Below, piece by piece: positions 22,493 to 32,193 of a stretch of 64,000 nt of DNA. How positions within the stretch are numbered: position 1 is the stretch's first letter; the number at the start of each line of letters is the position of its first letter. The position numbers and the translations under genes are program-made. Origin of the DNA: Demequina subtropica (GTDB taxonomy: Bacteria > Actinomycetota > Actinomycetes > Actinomycetales > Demequinaceae); contig NZ_BBMB01000004.1 in assembly GCF_000971235.1 (NCBI RefSeq), positions 86,988 through 150,987 on the forward strand, written 5' to 3'. The notes under the pieces were generated by a model. That model saw only the letters and a list, made by a program, of their open reading frames with translations, had not been told where the DNA came from and searched no databases.

Positions 22493-23380
22493 GTGAGGCG
22501 AGACCACTGGAGGCGTGTCAACGCGGCGCTCGACCCCGAGCGCGACTTCGTCGAGATCTACCGGAACCTGGTCATGCACGAGTTCCCGTGGGACATGAAC
22601 CAGTCGCTCAGCTTCGCGCTGTTCCGCACCTACGCCGTGCCGGGCATCGGGCGGCTGCTCGATCAGACCGGCGAGTTCACGTCGCGCGCGCAGAAGCGCT
22701 ACGACGACACGGCGCTGCTGCTCGAGACGCCCACCCGGCTGGGCTTCGGCGACCCCGAGGCGCGTGCCGCGATCCGGCGCGTCAACCAGATGCATCGCGC
22801 GTACGACATCCCCGACCACGAGTTCCGCTACGTGCTCTCCACCTTCGTGGTGGTGCCGGCGAGGTGGATGGAGGCGTACGGGAAGAGGCCGTTCTCGCCC
22901 GCGGAGGTGGAGGCGTCGGTGCGCTACTACCGCGAGCTCGGGCGGCACATGGGCATCCCGGACGTGCCTGAGACGTACGACGGCTTCGCAACGCTCATGG
23001 ATGGCTACGAGTCGGAGCACTTCGCCTTCGACGAGGGTGCCCGGCGCGCGGCCGATGCGACCCTTGCGCTCATGCTGACGTTCCGCCCGCGCGTGCCCGC
23101 CCGGGTGATGGAGCCGTTCAGCCGCGCGCTCATGGACGATGCGCTCCTCGACGCCTTCCGCTACCGGAAGCCGTCGCGCGTGGTCGTCGCCGCGGCGCGC
23201 GGCGGGGTGCGGCTGCGCGGTCGGCTCGCCGGGCTCATGCCCGCGCGAGCGAAGGCGACGCAGGTGGCCGACCTCCCCTGGATCCGCAGCTACCCCGACG
23301 GGTATCGGGTCGAGGATCTCGGGACGTTCCCGAGCGGCTGCCCGGTCCACCGCGACGAGGCCGAGCGCCCGTCAGCGTGA
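22493..23380 (+). CDS. MpaB-type (DUF2236) oxygenase
   Basis: A 295-residue protein resembling the oxygenase MpaB / DUF2236 family, which includes latex-clearing-like haem proteins. Its mostly helical sequence contains HEFPWDMNQSLSFALFRT, ALLLETPTRLGFGD and a YRELGRHMGIPD region typical of this group. No signal peptide is seen. The physiological substrate is unknown. Its 3' end overlaps that of the convergent YdeI-type gene by 9 bp. Confidence 0.78.
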   Translation: MRRDHWRRVNAALDPERDFVEIYRNLVMHEFPWDMNQSLSFALFRTYAVPGIGRLLDQTGEFTSRAQKRYDDTALLLETPTRLGFGDPEARAAIRRVNQMHRAYDIPDHEFRYVLSTFVVVPARWMEAYGKRPFSPAEVEASVRYYRELGRHMGIPDVPETYDGFATLMDGYESEHFAFDEGARRAADATLALMLTFRPRVPARVMEPFSRALMDDALLDAFRYRKPSRVVVAAARGGVRLRGRLAGLMPARAKATQVADLPWIRSYPDGYRVEDLGTFPSGCPVHRDEAERPSA

Positions 23381-23818
23381 TCCGCGCGCCCGCGCCTCGT
23401 CGACCACCTTGCCGATGCGCCGTGCGCGCGTATCCGCGCCCTTGGCCTGCTCGATCACGCGGATGTGCTGGCGGCGTTGGCTGACGGTGAGCGAGTCGAA
23501 GGCCGCACGCGCGGCCGGCTCGGCGTCGAGTGCATCCGCGAGGTCCTGCGGCTCGTCCGCGGCGAGCGGCTCGAGATCGAGCGCCACGTCCACCTCGACC
23601 TGGTCGCCGGTGGCCACGCCCGCGGCGGCACGGTTCGCGGTGCTCAGGCCGATGAGGTGCCGGCCGCGCATCTTCGCGATCGCGGTGCGCCAGGCATGGC
23701 CGTTGACGGTGACCACCACCCGCGGACGGGCCCCGCCGCCGAGGTCGTCGACCACGGCGGCGGGCACCTCGAGCCCTTTCATGGGCTCGAGCGGCTCGAC
23801 GGTCGCGTGGAACCGCAT
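23372..23818 (-). CDS. DUF1905 / YdeI-type protein
   Basis: A 148-residue protein with an N-terminal DUF1905 barrel (MRFHATVEPLEPMKGLEV, VTVNGHAWRTAIAKM) and a C-terminal helical YdeI/OmpD-associated segment (DALDAEPAARAAFDSLTVSQ). This family is labelled bacteriocin-protection in places, but the biochemical role is unknown. Confidence 0.82.
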   Translation of the reverse strand: MRFHATVEPLEPMKGLEVPAAVVDDLGGGARPRVVVTVNGHAWRTAIAKMRGRHLIGLSTANRAAAGVATGDQVEVDVALDLEPLAADEPQDLADALDAEPAARAAFDSLTVSQRRQHIRVIEQAKGADTRARRIGKVVDEARARGSR

Positions 23819-23831
23819 CGTCCCGTGACCG

Positions 23832-24323
23832 TCAGCGGAAGTTGACGAACTGCAGCGCGGCGTCCACGTCCGCGCCCTTGAGCAGCGCGATGGTCGCCTG
23901 GAGGTCGTCGCGCGACTTCGAGGTGACGCGCAGCTCGTCGCCCTGGATGAGCGCCTTGACGGACTTGGGGCCCTCGTCGCGGACCAGCTTGGTGAGCTTC
24001 TTCGCGACGTCCTGCGCGATGCCCTCCTTGACCTTCGCGACCAGGCGGAACTCCTTGCCCGACGGCTGGGGCTCGCCCCACTCGAGCGCCTTCATCTCGA
24101 TCTGGCGCTTCGCGAGCTTCGCGATGAACACGTCGAGGACGGCCTTGACGCGCTCGGGGCTGTTGGCCTTCATGAGGACGTCCTCGCCCGAGAACTCGAT
24201 CGAGGCGCCCACGCCCTTGAAGTCGTAGCGCTGGTTGATCTCCTTGGCCGCCTGGTTGAGGGCGTTGTCGACCTCCTGGCGGTCCACCTTGGACACCACG
24301 TCGAAGCTGCTGTCGCCTGCCAT
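23832..24323 (-). CDS. yajQ: YajQ family nucleotide-binding protein
   Basis: A 163-residue cytoplasmic protein of the YajQ family, with [20 protein letters not shown] at the N-terminus and [20 protein letters not shown] toward the end. Family members bind RNA or nucleotides, and some homologues bind c-di-GMP. ATG 24323 is chosen over ATG 24335 because GGAGG lies just upstream of the former. Confidence 0.92.
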   Translation of the reverse strand: MAGDSSFDVVSKVDRQEVDNALNQAAKEINQRYDFKGVGASIEFSGEDVLMKANSPERVKAVLDVFIAKLAKRQIEMKALEWGEPQPSGKEFRLVAKVKEGIAQDVAKKLTKLVRDEGPKSVKALIQGDELRVTSKSRDDLQATIALLKGADVDAALQFVNFR

Positions 24324-24446
24324 CTCATCCTCCATCTCGGCGCGACCGAGGCGCCGTGGTTGCTTGCGGGTGAGGGCCGCGGGACGCGATTCGCGTTCGG
24401 CCCTCGATCCTTGCTATCCTTCCATGCGCGCCGCTCGCGGCGCACT

Positions 24447-24531
24447 GGCGGGTTGCCCGAGCGGCCAAAGGGAGCTGACTGTAAATCAGCCGTCACTGAC
24501 TTCGGGGGTTCGAATCCCTCACCCGCCACCA
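24447..24531 (+). tRNA. tRNA-Tyr (GTA)
   Basis: An 85-nt class II tRNA with acceptor GGCGGGT/ACCCGCC, anticodon GTA at 24481-24483, a long variable arm, T-loop GGTTCGAATCC, and an encoded CCA (24529-24531). Confidence 0.97.
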
Positions 24532-24535
24532 GAAG

Positions 24536-24565
24536 AGCGCCCCTCCCGGGATCGGGAGGGGCGCT
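24536..24565 (+). terminator. Terminator after tRNA-Tyr
   Basis: A 13-bp perfect stem (AGCGCCCCTCCCG) with loop GGAT, followed by TT. Confidence 0.85.
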
Positions 24566-24578
24566 TTCGCGTCCCCCT

Positions 24579-24673
24579 GACAGTGCGGACGGAGCTCGCG
24601 GCGACACGCCGGGTCGCGGGGCACGATGCGCGAGTTCGCTCGGCGTGTCGGGACAAGCTCCGTTGGAGCTGTC
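24579..24673. repeat. 95-nt nested inverted-repeat element, copy A
   Basis: Outer arms GACAGTGCGGACGGAGC and GCTCCGTTGGAGCTGTC and inner arms CGACACGCCG and CGGCGTGTCG. The same architecture and length recur at 47796-47890. It fills most of the gap between tRNA-Tyr and the sugar porter. Confidence 0.65.
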
Positions 24674-24686
24674 GCGACGGGGAGGG

Positions 24687-26138
24687 CTACACGCCCGCGG
24701 CCGCATCCTCCTTGGTGTGCGCGTTCGCATCGTCGCGCATGTCCTCGAGCTCGACCCCGCGTGTCTCGGGGACCCTCGCGAGCACGAAGAAGAAGGACAG
24801 CAGCGCCATCGTGGCGTAGAAGCCGTACGCGAACACGAGCGAGATGTCCGCCATGCCGGGGAACGAGACGGTGATGAGGAAGTTCGCGAGCCACTGGGCG
24901 GCTGCCGCGACCGCCAGCGCGGTCGCGCGCATGTGGTTGGGGAACATCTCGCCCAGGAGCACCCAGACCACGGGGCCCCACGAGGCGGCGAAGAACACCA
25001 CGAACGTGTTCGCGGCCACGAGCGCGGCGGTCGCCCAGCCTCCCTCGAGCGCGGTCTCGCCCGCGGCATCGGTGGTCGCGTTCGCGAACGCGATCGCCAT
25101 GACCGCGAGCGACACGAACATGCCGGCGGAGCCGATGAGCAGCAGCAGGCGGCGGCCGATGCGGTCCACGAGCGAGATCGCGATGATGGTGGCGACGATG
25201 TTGGTGAGCGAGGTGATGGTCGACGTGGTGAACGCGTCGGACTCGTCGAAGCCCACCGACTTCCACAGCGTGGTCGAGTAGTAGAAGATCACGTTGATGC
25301 CCACGAACTGCTGGAACATCGACAGCAGGATGCCGGTCCACACGATCGGGTGGAGCCCCAGCGCATGGCCGCGGAGGTCGCGCATCGAGCGCTTCTCGTC
25401 CTTGCCCAGGGAGAAGCGGATCTGGGCGATCTTGTGGTGCGGGTCCGTCTCTCCCGTGTAGTCCGCGAGGATCTGCGCGGCCTTCTCGTCCTCGTGCTTG
25501 GTGACGAGGTAGCGGGGGGACTCGGGCAGCCGCAGCGCCGCCAGGCCGTAGATGAGCGCGGGCACGGCGGCGGCCAGGAACATCCAGCGCCACGCCTCGA
25601 GTCCGGCCCACAGCTCCTCGGAGGCGCCGCCGGCGGTCGAGGCGAAGAGCTCGTCGCTGAGGAGCGCGGCGAAGATGCCGAGCACGATCGCCATCTGCTG
25701 CAGCGAGCCCAGCCGGCCCCGGAACGTCGCGGGGGCGACCTCGGCGATGTACGCGGGTGCGATCACGGAGGCGGCACCGATCGCGAGGCCGCCGAGGATG
25801 CGCCATCCGACCAGGTCCCACACGCCGAACGCGAACCCGGAACCGAACGCGGAGACGAAGAAGAGGATCGCCGAGATCACCATGACCCGGATCCGGCCGT
25901 AGCGGTTCGCGAGCCCGCCGGCGAACCACGCGCCGACCGCGCAGCCGAGCAGCGCGGACGCGACGGCGAAGCCGGTCACGGCCTCGGACAGCTCGAACTC
26001 GCCTTCGATCGCGTCCACGGCGCCGTTGATGACGGACGAGTCGAAGCCGAAGAGGAATCCACCGAGCGCGGCGCCGATGCTGATGGCGACCACGCGACCA
26101 TGCAGCTTCGGGGGCGACGCGGGCGAGGTCTGTGACAT
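24687..26138 (-). CDS. Sugar porter (MFS) transporter
   Basis: A 483-residue 12-segment symporter of the MFS sugar porter family, likely importing a pentose or hexose with protons. Family signatures are GFLFGFDSSVINGA in TM1, NRYGRIR, LPESPRYL, the QQFVGINVIFYYS in TM7, DRIGRR and PETRG near the C-terminus. ATG 26138 has TTGGAG 5 nt upstream; the open frame further upstream is not typical of the family. The sugar is undetermined. Confidence 0.92.
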   Translation of the reverse strand: MSQTSPASPPKLHGRVVAISIGAALGGFLFGFDSSVINGAVDAIEGEFELSEAVTGFAVASALLGCAVGAWFAGGLANRYGRIRVMVISAILFFVSAFGSGFAFGVWDLVGWRILGGLAIGAASVIAPAYIAEVAPATFRGRLGSLQQMAIVLGIFAALLSDELFASTAGGASEELWAGLEAWRWMFLAAAVPALIYGLAALRLPESPRYLVTKHEDEKAAQILADYTGETDPHHKIAQIRFSLGKDEKRSMRDLRGHALGLHPIVWTGILLSMFQQFVGINVIFYYSTTLWKSVGFDESDAFTTSTITSLTNIVATIIAISLVDRIGRRLLLLIGSAGMFVSLAVMAIAFANATTDAAGETALEGGWATAALVAANTFVVFFAASWGPVVWVLLGEMFPNHMRATALAVAAAAQWLANFLITVSFPGMADISLVFAYGFYATMALLSFFFVLARVPETRGVELEDMRDDANAHTKEDAAAGV

Positions 26139-26297
26139 GTCGGCTCCAATCGCGGGTCGCGCCGTTGCGATCCTGGCTCCTCGCACCGGCGGCAGGCCGG
26201 TACGGCCTCTACAGGTGACGCTAACGCGAATGGAGGGACGCCGCCTTCCCAACGGCGCGAAACGCCGATGGTGACGGTGCCAGGGGATCCGTCGTCC

Positions 26298-27731
26298 TCA
26301 GTGCCCGCCCATGAAGGGCGCCATGACGCGCGCCGCGACGCTCTCCCGCCGGGTGAGCCGCTCCTCGGCATCGGCCGCGGTCATGGCCCGCAGGCCTGCG
26401 TTGACGCCCATCCAGCGCAGCGGCTCGGGCTCCCACCGCCGGGACCGATGCCCCACCCAGGGAAGCGCCGTGAGCTCGCTGTCGACGCCGAGCACCAGGT
26501 CGCGCAGCGTGCGCCCCGCGAGGTTGGTGGTGGTGACGCCGTCGCCCACGTAGCCGCCGGCCCATCCCAGGCCGGTCTCCGGGTCGAGGCCGACCGAGGC
26601 GTGCCAGTCGCGCGCGATCCCGAGCGCGCCTCCCCACGTGTGCGTGATCTCGACGTCCCGCAGCACCGGCAGGAGGTCGACGAGCGTCGCGTGAAGCTTG
26701 CGGTGGACGTCGCGGGCGCGGCCGCGGTGGAGCGCGACCGACGAGCCGAGCCGGTACGGCGCGCCACGCCCGCCGAAGACGATGCGGTCGTCGGCCGTGC
26801 GCTGCCCGTAGATCACCAGGTGCCGGCCGTCGGAGAAGGTCTCGCGTCTGGCCAGGCCGATCTGGTCCCACATCGCGGCGGGCAGCGGCGCGCTCGCGAT
26901 GATGAGGGAGTGGACGGGCACCACGTCGCGGCCGTGGCCCGGCAGCCCCGGGGTGTACCCCTCCGTCGCGCGGATCACATGCGCGGCGGTGAGGGTGCCG
27001 CGCTCCGTCTCGACGCGATGGGGGACGATGCGGGTGGCGGCCGTGAGCTCGTGGACGCGCACGCCGCGCTCGCGGACCGAGCGGACCAGCCCGCGTGCGA
27101 GGCGCCCCGGATGGATCGCCGCGCAGTCGGGCGTGTACGTCCCGCCGAGCACGCGCGTCGCGTTCAGATGGGCGCGGGCGCCGTCCGCGTCGAGCAGCGA
27201 CAGCTCGTGCGCGTCGCGGCCCCACCCACGCGCCTCCTCCACCTCGGCGCGGGCGCGCGCCAGCTGGGTCCCGGTGCGGGCGAGCACCACCGTGCCGCCC
27301 TTGGCGAGGCGCGCGTCGATGCCGGCGGCGGACGATGCGCGGATCACCTCGTCGACCGAGGCGCGCATGGCGGCGTGCTGGCGCAGGGCCGCGTCGCGGC
27401 CGGCGTCGCGCGCGAGGGTCCCGAGCGAGCTCGGGAACAGCGCCGAGGCCCAGCCGCCGTTGCGGCCCGACGCGCCGAAGCCCGCGATCTCGCGCTCGAC
27501 GATCGCGATGGTGAGGTCGGGGCGGGCCTCCGCGAGGTAGTACGCGGTCCACAGGCCGGTGAAGCCGGCTCCCACGATCGCGACGTCCACCTCGCGGTCG
27601 CCGTCGAGCGGGTCCTGCCCCACGAGGTCGTCCTCGGCGGTGGCGAGCCACAGGGAGATGCCCGCGTAGGCGCGGGCGCGCGCCGCCGGATCGGCCGGGG
27701 CTGGGACCCTCGCGCCACCTGGTCGATTCAT
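26298..27731 (-). CDS. FAD-dependent amine oxidoreductase (PuuB/DAO-like)
   Basis: A 477-residue DAO-family flavoprotein with N-terminal GxGxxG (VAIVGAGFTGLWTAYYLAE), a conserved GFGASGRNGGWASA and C-terminal GLGWAGGYVGDGVTTTN closing the FAD site, as in gamma-glutamylputrescine oxidase and related amine oxidases. It is divergent from the putrescine/spermidine ABC operon, with an aminotransferase beyond it, so oxidation of an imported polyamine or conjugate is inferred. No glutamylputrescine synthetase is in the window. Confidence 0.82.
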   Translation of the reverse strand: MNRPGGARVPAPADPAARARAYAGISLWLATAEDDLVGQDPLDGDREVDVAIVGAGFTGLWTAYYLAEARPDLTIAIVEREIAGFGASGRNGGWASALFPSSLGTLARDAGRDAALRQHAAMRASVDEVIRASSAAGIDARLAKGGTVVLARTGTQLARARAEVEEARGWGRDAHELSLLDADGARAHLNATRVLGGTYTPDCAAIHPGRLARGLVRSVRERGVRVHELTAATRIVPHRVETERGTLTAAHVIRATEGYTPGLPGHGRDVVPVHSLIIASAPLPAAMWDQIGLARRETFSDGRHLVIYGQRTADDRIVFGGRGAPYRLGSSVALHRGRARDVHRKLHATLVDLLPVLRDVEITHTWGGALGIARDWHASVGLDPETGLGWAGGYVGDGVTTTNLAGRTLRDLVLGVDSELTALPWVGHRSRRWEPEPLRWMGVNAGLRAMTAADAEERLTRRESVAARVMAPFMGGH

Positions 27732-27938
27732 GGATCAAGTGTGGTGCGCGTCACCTACGAAACATCGCTGCAATATCCCCGTCCGGACAACTCGTTTCGT
27801 GCGCGTAAATTCTCAGGCCAAAACGCCTGATTGCGCATTCCAATTTGATGAAGGCGTGCGGGATACCCGAGGCGGCATGCCACTATCTGGTCACTCGCTG
27901 TCAGCTGACCGGGTCCGCCCGGAGTCAAGGAGGTCGAC

Positions 27939-29120
27939 GTGTCCGAGGTCACGCCGCCGGAGGAAGTGAAGAAGAAGGGCGTCTCGCGCCGTGGGCTGAT
28001 GATCGGGGGCGCGGCCGGTGCCGCGGGCCTCGGCGCCGTCTACCTCATGGGCCGCGGCGGTGGCGGCGACGCATCCGCCGACTGCGTCACCACGGACCTC
28101 TCGGACACCGAGGCCGTGCTCAACGTCTCGAACTGGCCCGCGTACATCGACGAGGACGACGGCGACTACATCTCCACCCTCACGGCCTTCCAGGAGGAGT
28201 CCGGGCTCAAGGTCACCTACACGCCGGACGTCAACGACAACATCGAGTTCTTCGCGAAGGTGCGCAACCAGCTCGGCGCGTGCCAGCCGACCGGACGCGA
28301 CCTGTTCGTGCTCACCGACTGGATGGCCGCGCGCATGATCGACGCCGGCTGGATCCAGAAGCTCGACAAGGCGAACGTCCCGAACCTCGACAAGAACCTG
28401 CTCTCGTCGCTCCAGGGCGTCGGCTGGGACCCGAACCGCGAGTACTCGGCGCCGTGGCAGTCGGGCTTCTCCGGCATCGCCTACAACAAGTCCCTCGTCG
28501 GCGAGGTCTCGACCATCGACGAGCTGCTCACGCGCTCGGACCTCAAGGGCAAGGTCACCCTGCTCACCGAGATGCGCGACACCATGGGCCTGCTCCTGCT
28601 CGCCGATGGCGCGGACCCGTCGAACTTCAGCGACGACGAGTGGGGCAACGCCCTCGAGAAGATCTCGAAGGCGCGCTCGGACGGTCAGATCCGTGCGTTC
28701 ACCGGCAACGAGTACATCAACGACCTCGCCAACGGCAACATCGCGGCGTGCGTCGCGTGGTCGGGCGACGTCGCGGCCGCCGAGGACGAGAACCTGGTCT
28801 TCCTGCCCCCGCAGGAGGGCATGATGATCTGGTCCGACAACATGCTCGTGCCGGTCCAGGGCACCCACAAGGCCAACGCCGAGAAGTGGATCGACTACTA
28901 CTACGACCCGGCCGTGGCCGCGAAGCTCGCCGCCTACGTCTGGTACGTGTGCCCCGTCGAGGGTGCGCAGGCGGAGATGGAGAAGATCGACCCGTCGCTG
29001 GTCGACAACCCGCTCATCTTCCCGACCGCCGACTACCTCGCGCAGACGCACTCCTTCATGGCGCTCGACGAGGCGAAGGCGTCGCAGTACGAGAAGGACT
29101 TCGCAGATGTCACTGGCTGA
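27939..29120 (+). CDS. potD: Spermidine/putrescine-binding protein, Tat-exported
   Basis: Extracytoplasmic substrate-binding protein of 393 residues. The N-terminus has a twin-arginine motif (SRRGLM, residues 16-21) and a hydrophobic segment, so export is by Tat. The mature part resembles PotD: LNVSNWPAYID, a TDWMAARMI region, WSGD and GMMIWSDNMLVP. The GTG start has a perfect AAGGAGG 5 nt upstream. Its end overlaps potA by 14 nt. Confidence 0.92.
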   Translation: MSEVTPPEEVKKKGVSRRGLMIGGAAGAAGLGAVYLMGRGGGGDASADCVTTDLSDTEAVLNVSNWPAYIDEDDGDYISTLTAFQEESGLKVTYTPDVNDNIEFFAKVRNQLGACQPTGRDLFVLTDWMAARMIDAGWIQKLDKANVPNLDKNLLSSLQGVGWDPNREYSAPWQSGFSGIAYNKSLVGEVSTIDELLTRSDLKGKVTLLTEMRDTMGLLLLADGADPSNFSDDEWGNALEKISKARSDGQIRAFTGNEYINDLANGNIAACVAWSGDVAAAEDENLVFLPPQEGMMIWSDNMLVPVQGTHKANAEKWIDYYYDPAVAAKLAAYVWYVCPVEGAQAEMEKIDPSLVDNPLIFPTADYLAQTHSFMALDEAKASQYEKDFADVTG

Positions 29121-30255
29121 CCAGGCCCGTGGGGACCTCAAGCTCACCGGTCTCCACAAGCGCTACCCCAACGGCTTCGTGGCCGTGGAGTCGCTCGACC
29201 TGGTGATCCCGCAGGGCTCCTTCTTCGCGCTGCTGGGCCCCTCGGGCTGCGGCAAGACCACGACGCTGCGGATGGTCGCCGGCCTCGAGGAGGCCACCAA
29301 GGGGACCATCCACATCGGCGACCAGGACATCACGGACGCCAAGCCCTACAAGCGGCCCGTCAACACGGTGTTCCAGAACTACGCCCTGTTCCCGCACCTC
29401 ACCATCGCGGAGAACGTCGCGTTCGGCCCCAAGCGCCGTGGCGCGAAGGATCCCGCGCAGGAGGTCAAGGAGATCCTCGCGCTGACGGAGCTCACCGAGC
29501 AGGCGAACAAGAAGCCGACGCAGCTGTCGGGTGGTCAGCAGCAGCGCGTCGCGCTGGCTCGCGCGATCATCAACCGGCCCGACGTGCTGCTGCTCGACGA
29601 GCCGCTCGGCGCGCTGGATCTCAAGCTCCGTCGCGCGATGCAGATCGAGCTCAAGCGCATCCAGGAGGAGGTGGGCCTCACCTTCGTGCACGTCACGCAC
29701 GACCAGGAGGAGGCCATGACGATGGCCGACACGGTCGCCGTCATGAACAAGGGCCGCATCGAGCAGATGGGCGCGCCCTACGACCTCTACACGAACCCGC
29801 AGACGACGTTCGTGGCGAACTTCCTGGGCCGCTCGAACCTCATCAAGGGCACGGTCGTGGGCCGCGAGGGCTCGGGCGCCGATGCCGTGGTGAAGGTCGA
29901 CATGCACGGCACGATCGCGACGATCAAGGCGAGCAAGGTCCACACCGACTCCGACCACGGCTGGGTGGGCATCCGGCCCGAGAAGGTCCTCATCCAGCCC
30001 GAGGGCCAGGCCATCGACGCTCCGGGAGCCGCGCTCTCCGGCGCGGTGGTGGTCGACGCGAGCTACATCGGCGTCTCCACCGACTACACGCTGCGGATGC
30101 CGTGGGGCCAGGAGATCACCTGCTTCGAGCAGAACACGGGCCGCCGCGGCGGGCTCATCCCGGTGGGCACCAAGGTCGACGTGTCCTGGCGTCCCGAGTT
30201 CGCGTTCCTCCTCGACTCCGCCCAGGACGCCGAGGCAGGGCTCGAGGAGGACTGA
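29107..30255 (+). CDS. potA: Spermidine/putrescine ABC transporter ATPase
   Basis: A 382-residue ATPase. Walker A is GPSGCGKTT, followed by a Q-loop FQNYALFPH, signature LSGGQQQR, Walker B LLLDEPLGALD and the H-loop HVTHD, then a C-terminal TOBE domain (about residues 290-375). It powers polyamine import with PotB and PotC. ATG 29107 is chosen because it begins the family N-terminus inside the potD 3' end. Confidence 0.95.
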   Translation: MSLADQARGDLKLTGLHKRYPNGFVAVESLDLVIPQGSFFALLGPSGCGKTTTLRMVAGLEEATKGTIHIGDQDITDAKPYKRPVNTVFQNYALFPHLTIAENVAFGPKRRGAKDPAQEVKEILALTELTEQANKKPTQLSGGQQQRVALARAIINRPDVLLLDEPLGALDLKLRRAMQIELKRIQEEVGLTFVHVTHDQEEAMTMADTVAVMNKGRIEQMGAPYDLYTNPQTTFVANFLGRSNLIKGTVVGREGSGADAVVKVDMHGTIATIKASKVHTDSDHGWVGIRPEKVLIQPEGQAIDAPGAALSGAVVVDASYIGVSTDYTLRMPWGQEITCFEQNTGRRGGLIPVGTKVDVSWRPEFAFLLDSAQDAEAGLEED

Positions 30256-31122
30256 ATGGAGGCGCTCCAGCGGGTGTTCGGCAAGAACGCCGCCTATCTC
30301 CTCATCGGGCCGGCCGCGATCTGGCTCGCGGTCTTCTTCCTGTTCCCGATGCTGTCACTGCTCACCACGTCGCTGTCGGACCCGGCGACGGGCTCGCCGA
30401 TCAACGGCTACACGCTCACGTGGCGCGTCGACAACTACGTCGAGGCGCTCGGCGAGTACTGGCCGTACATGATGCGCTCGCTCCTCTACGCCGGCATCGC
30501 CACGCTGGGGTGCCTGGTGCTGGGCTACGTGCTGGCGTACGCGATCGCGTTCAAGGCGGGACGGTGGAAGACGGTGATGCTCGTGCTCGTCATCGCGCCG
30601 TTCTTCACGTCCTTCCTGGTGCGCACGCTGTCCTGGAAGCTCATCCTCGCGGACAACGGGTTCATCGTGAACACCCTCCAGACGCTGCACATCCTGGGGG
30701 AGGACGGGCGCCTGCTCGCCACGCCGTTCGCGGTGATCATGGGCCTGACGTACAACTTCCTGCCCTTCATGATCCTCCCGCTCTACACGAGCCTCGAGAA
30801 GATCGACCCGAAGCTCAACGAGGCCGCGGCAGATCTGTACGCGAGCCCGTGGCAGCGCTTCACCAAGGTGATCTGGCCGCTCTCGCTGCCGGGCGTCGTC
30901 GGCGGCACGCTGCTGACGTTCATCCCGGCCACCGGCGACTACATCAACGCCTCGCTGCTCGGCAGCCCCAACACCCAGATGGTCGGCAACAAGATCCAGC
31001 AGCTGTTCACCACCGCGGGCGACTACCCGCACGCCTCCGCGCTGTCCGTGATCCTCATGGTGCTCATCGTCGCCATGGTGCTCTTCTACGTGCGCCGCGC
31101 AGGAACGGAGGAGCTGCTGTGA
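30256..31122 (+). CDS. potB: Spermidine/putrescine ABC permease PotB
   Basis: A 288-residue inner-membrane permease with six predicted segments and the EAA loop (NEAAADLYASPWQRFTKVIW). It begins immediately after the potA stop and its own stop overlaps potC (GTGA). Confidence 0.95.
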   Translation: MEALQRVFGKNAAYLLIGPAAIWLAVFFLFPMLSLLTTSLSDPATGSPINGYTLTWRVDNYVEALGEYWPYMMRSLLYAGIATLGCLVLGYVLAYAIAFKAGRWKTVMLVLVIAPFFTSFLVRTLSWKLILADNGFIVNTLQTLHILGEDGRLLATPFAVIMGLTYNFLPFMILPLYTSLEKIDPKLNEAAADLYASPWQRFTKVIWPLSLPGVVGGTLLTFIPATGDYINASLLGSPNTQMVGNKIQQLFTTAGDYPHASALSVILMVLIVAMVLFYVRRAGTEELL

Positions 31123-31943
31123 TCACCCGCGTCGGCAACTGGATCGGCAAGCACCTCATGCTCACGCTGGGCATCCTGGTGCTGCTGTACATGTACATCC
31201 CGAACTTCATCGTCGCGTTGATGTCCTTCAACGACTCGTCGGAGTCGCGCAACCTCTACCAGTTCCAGTCCTTCACGTGGGACAACTGGCTGAACCCGTG
31301 TGCGCCTCAGGGCATGTGCGAGTCGCTCCGGGTGAGCATCAGCATCGGGCTGCTGGCGACGCTCGTCGCCACGATCATCGGCACGCTCGCCGCGTTCGCG
31401 CTCGTGCGCCACCGCTTCGAGGGCCGGTCCACCATGAACCTGGTGCTGTTCCTGCCGATGGCCACGCCCGAGATCGTCATGGGCTCGTCGCTCCTCGCGC
31501 TCTTCGTCGCGGCAGGCTTCGGCGGGCAGCTCGGCTTCTGGACGGTGTTGATCGCGCACATCATGTTCTGCATCTCGTTCGTGGTGGTGACGGTCCGCTC
31601 GCGCCTCGCGGGCCTCGACTCGAACCTCGAGAAGGCGGCGTCGGACCTCTACGCCAACGAGTGGCAGACCTTCTGGAGGATCACGTTCCCGCTGGTCTTC
31701 CCGGGCATCCTGTCCGCGGCGCTGCTCGCGTTCTCGCTGTCCTTCGACGACTTCATCATCACGAACCTCAACTCGGGCACCACGGTGACCTTCCCGATGT
31801 TCGTGTGGGGCGCCGCTCAGCGCGGCGTGCCGATGCAGGTCAACGTCATCGGCACGCTGATGTTCCTGCTCGCGCTCGGCATCGTCATCGGCGGCGAGGT
31901 GCTCTCCCGCCGTCGCGCCAAGGGCAAGGCCGTCACGCTCTGA
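31119..31943 (+). CDS. potC: Spermidine/putrescine ABC permease PotC
   Basis: A 274-residue permease with six segments and an EAA loop (EKAASDLYANEWQTFWRITF). The GTG start overlaps the potB stop, so potDABC is a coupled operon ending in a terminator. Confidence 0.95.
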   Translation: MITRVGNWIGKHLMLTLGILVLLYMYIPNFIVALMSFNDSSESRNLYQFQSFTWDNWLNPCAPQGMCESLRVSISIGLLATLVATIIGTLAAFALVRHRFEGRSTMNLVLFLPMATPEIVMGSSLLALFVAAGFGGQLGFWTVLIAHIMFCISFVVVTVRSRLAGLDSNLEKAASDLYANEWQTFWRITFPLVFPGILSAALLAFSLSFDDFIITNLNSGTTVTFPMFVWGAAQRGVPMQVNVIGTLMFLLALGIVIGGEVLSRRRAKGKAVTL

Positions 31944-31952
31944 ACCAGGCAT

Positions 31953-31990
31953 GAGAAGGGCCCCGATCCGCGTGGATCGGGGACCTTCTC
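31953..31990 (+). terminator. Terminator of potDABC
   Basis: A 16-bp stem with one internal mismatch (GAGAAGG-g-CCCCGATCC, loop GCGT), 10 nt after the potC stop. Confidence 0.85.
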
Positions 31991-32047
31991 GCGTCCCCGC
32001 TCGATCCGAAAATGGTGCCTCACTGTCGCGTTTCGGGAATCCCCGCC

Positions 32048-32106
32048 TCGCAGTGGTCGGTGGTTGTCGCTGCGGCGGGACCGCCGACAACCACCGACCA
32101 CTGCGA
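32048..32106. repeat. Perfect 22-bp inverted repeat
   Basis: Arms 32048-32069 and 32085-32106 are exact reverse complements (left arm begins TCGCAGTGGTCGGTGGTTGT) with a 15-nt spacer. It is between the potDABC terminator and the end of the convergent aminotransferase gene. Too strong for chance. Confidence 0.85.
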
Positions 32107-32193
32107 AGCCGCGACCTCCCAGAACCGACCAGGGGCTACCACTTCCCCAGGGGCGCGGCCCGAGCGCGCGGGCGACCCGGGCGCGTGACGCGA

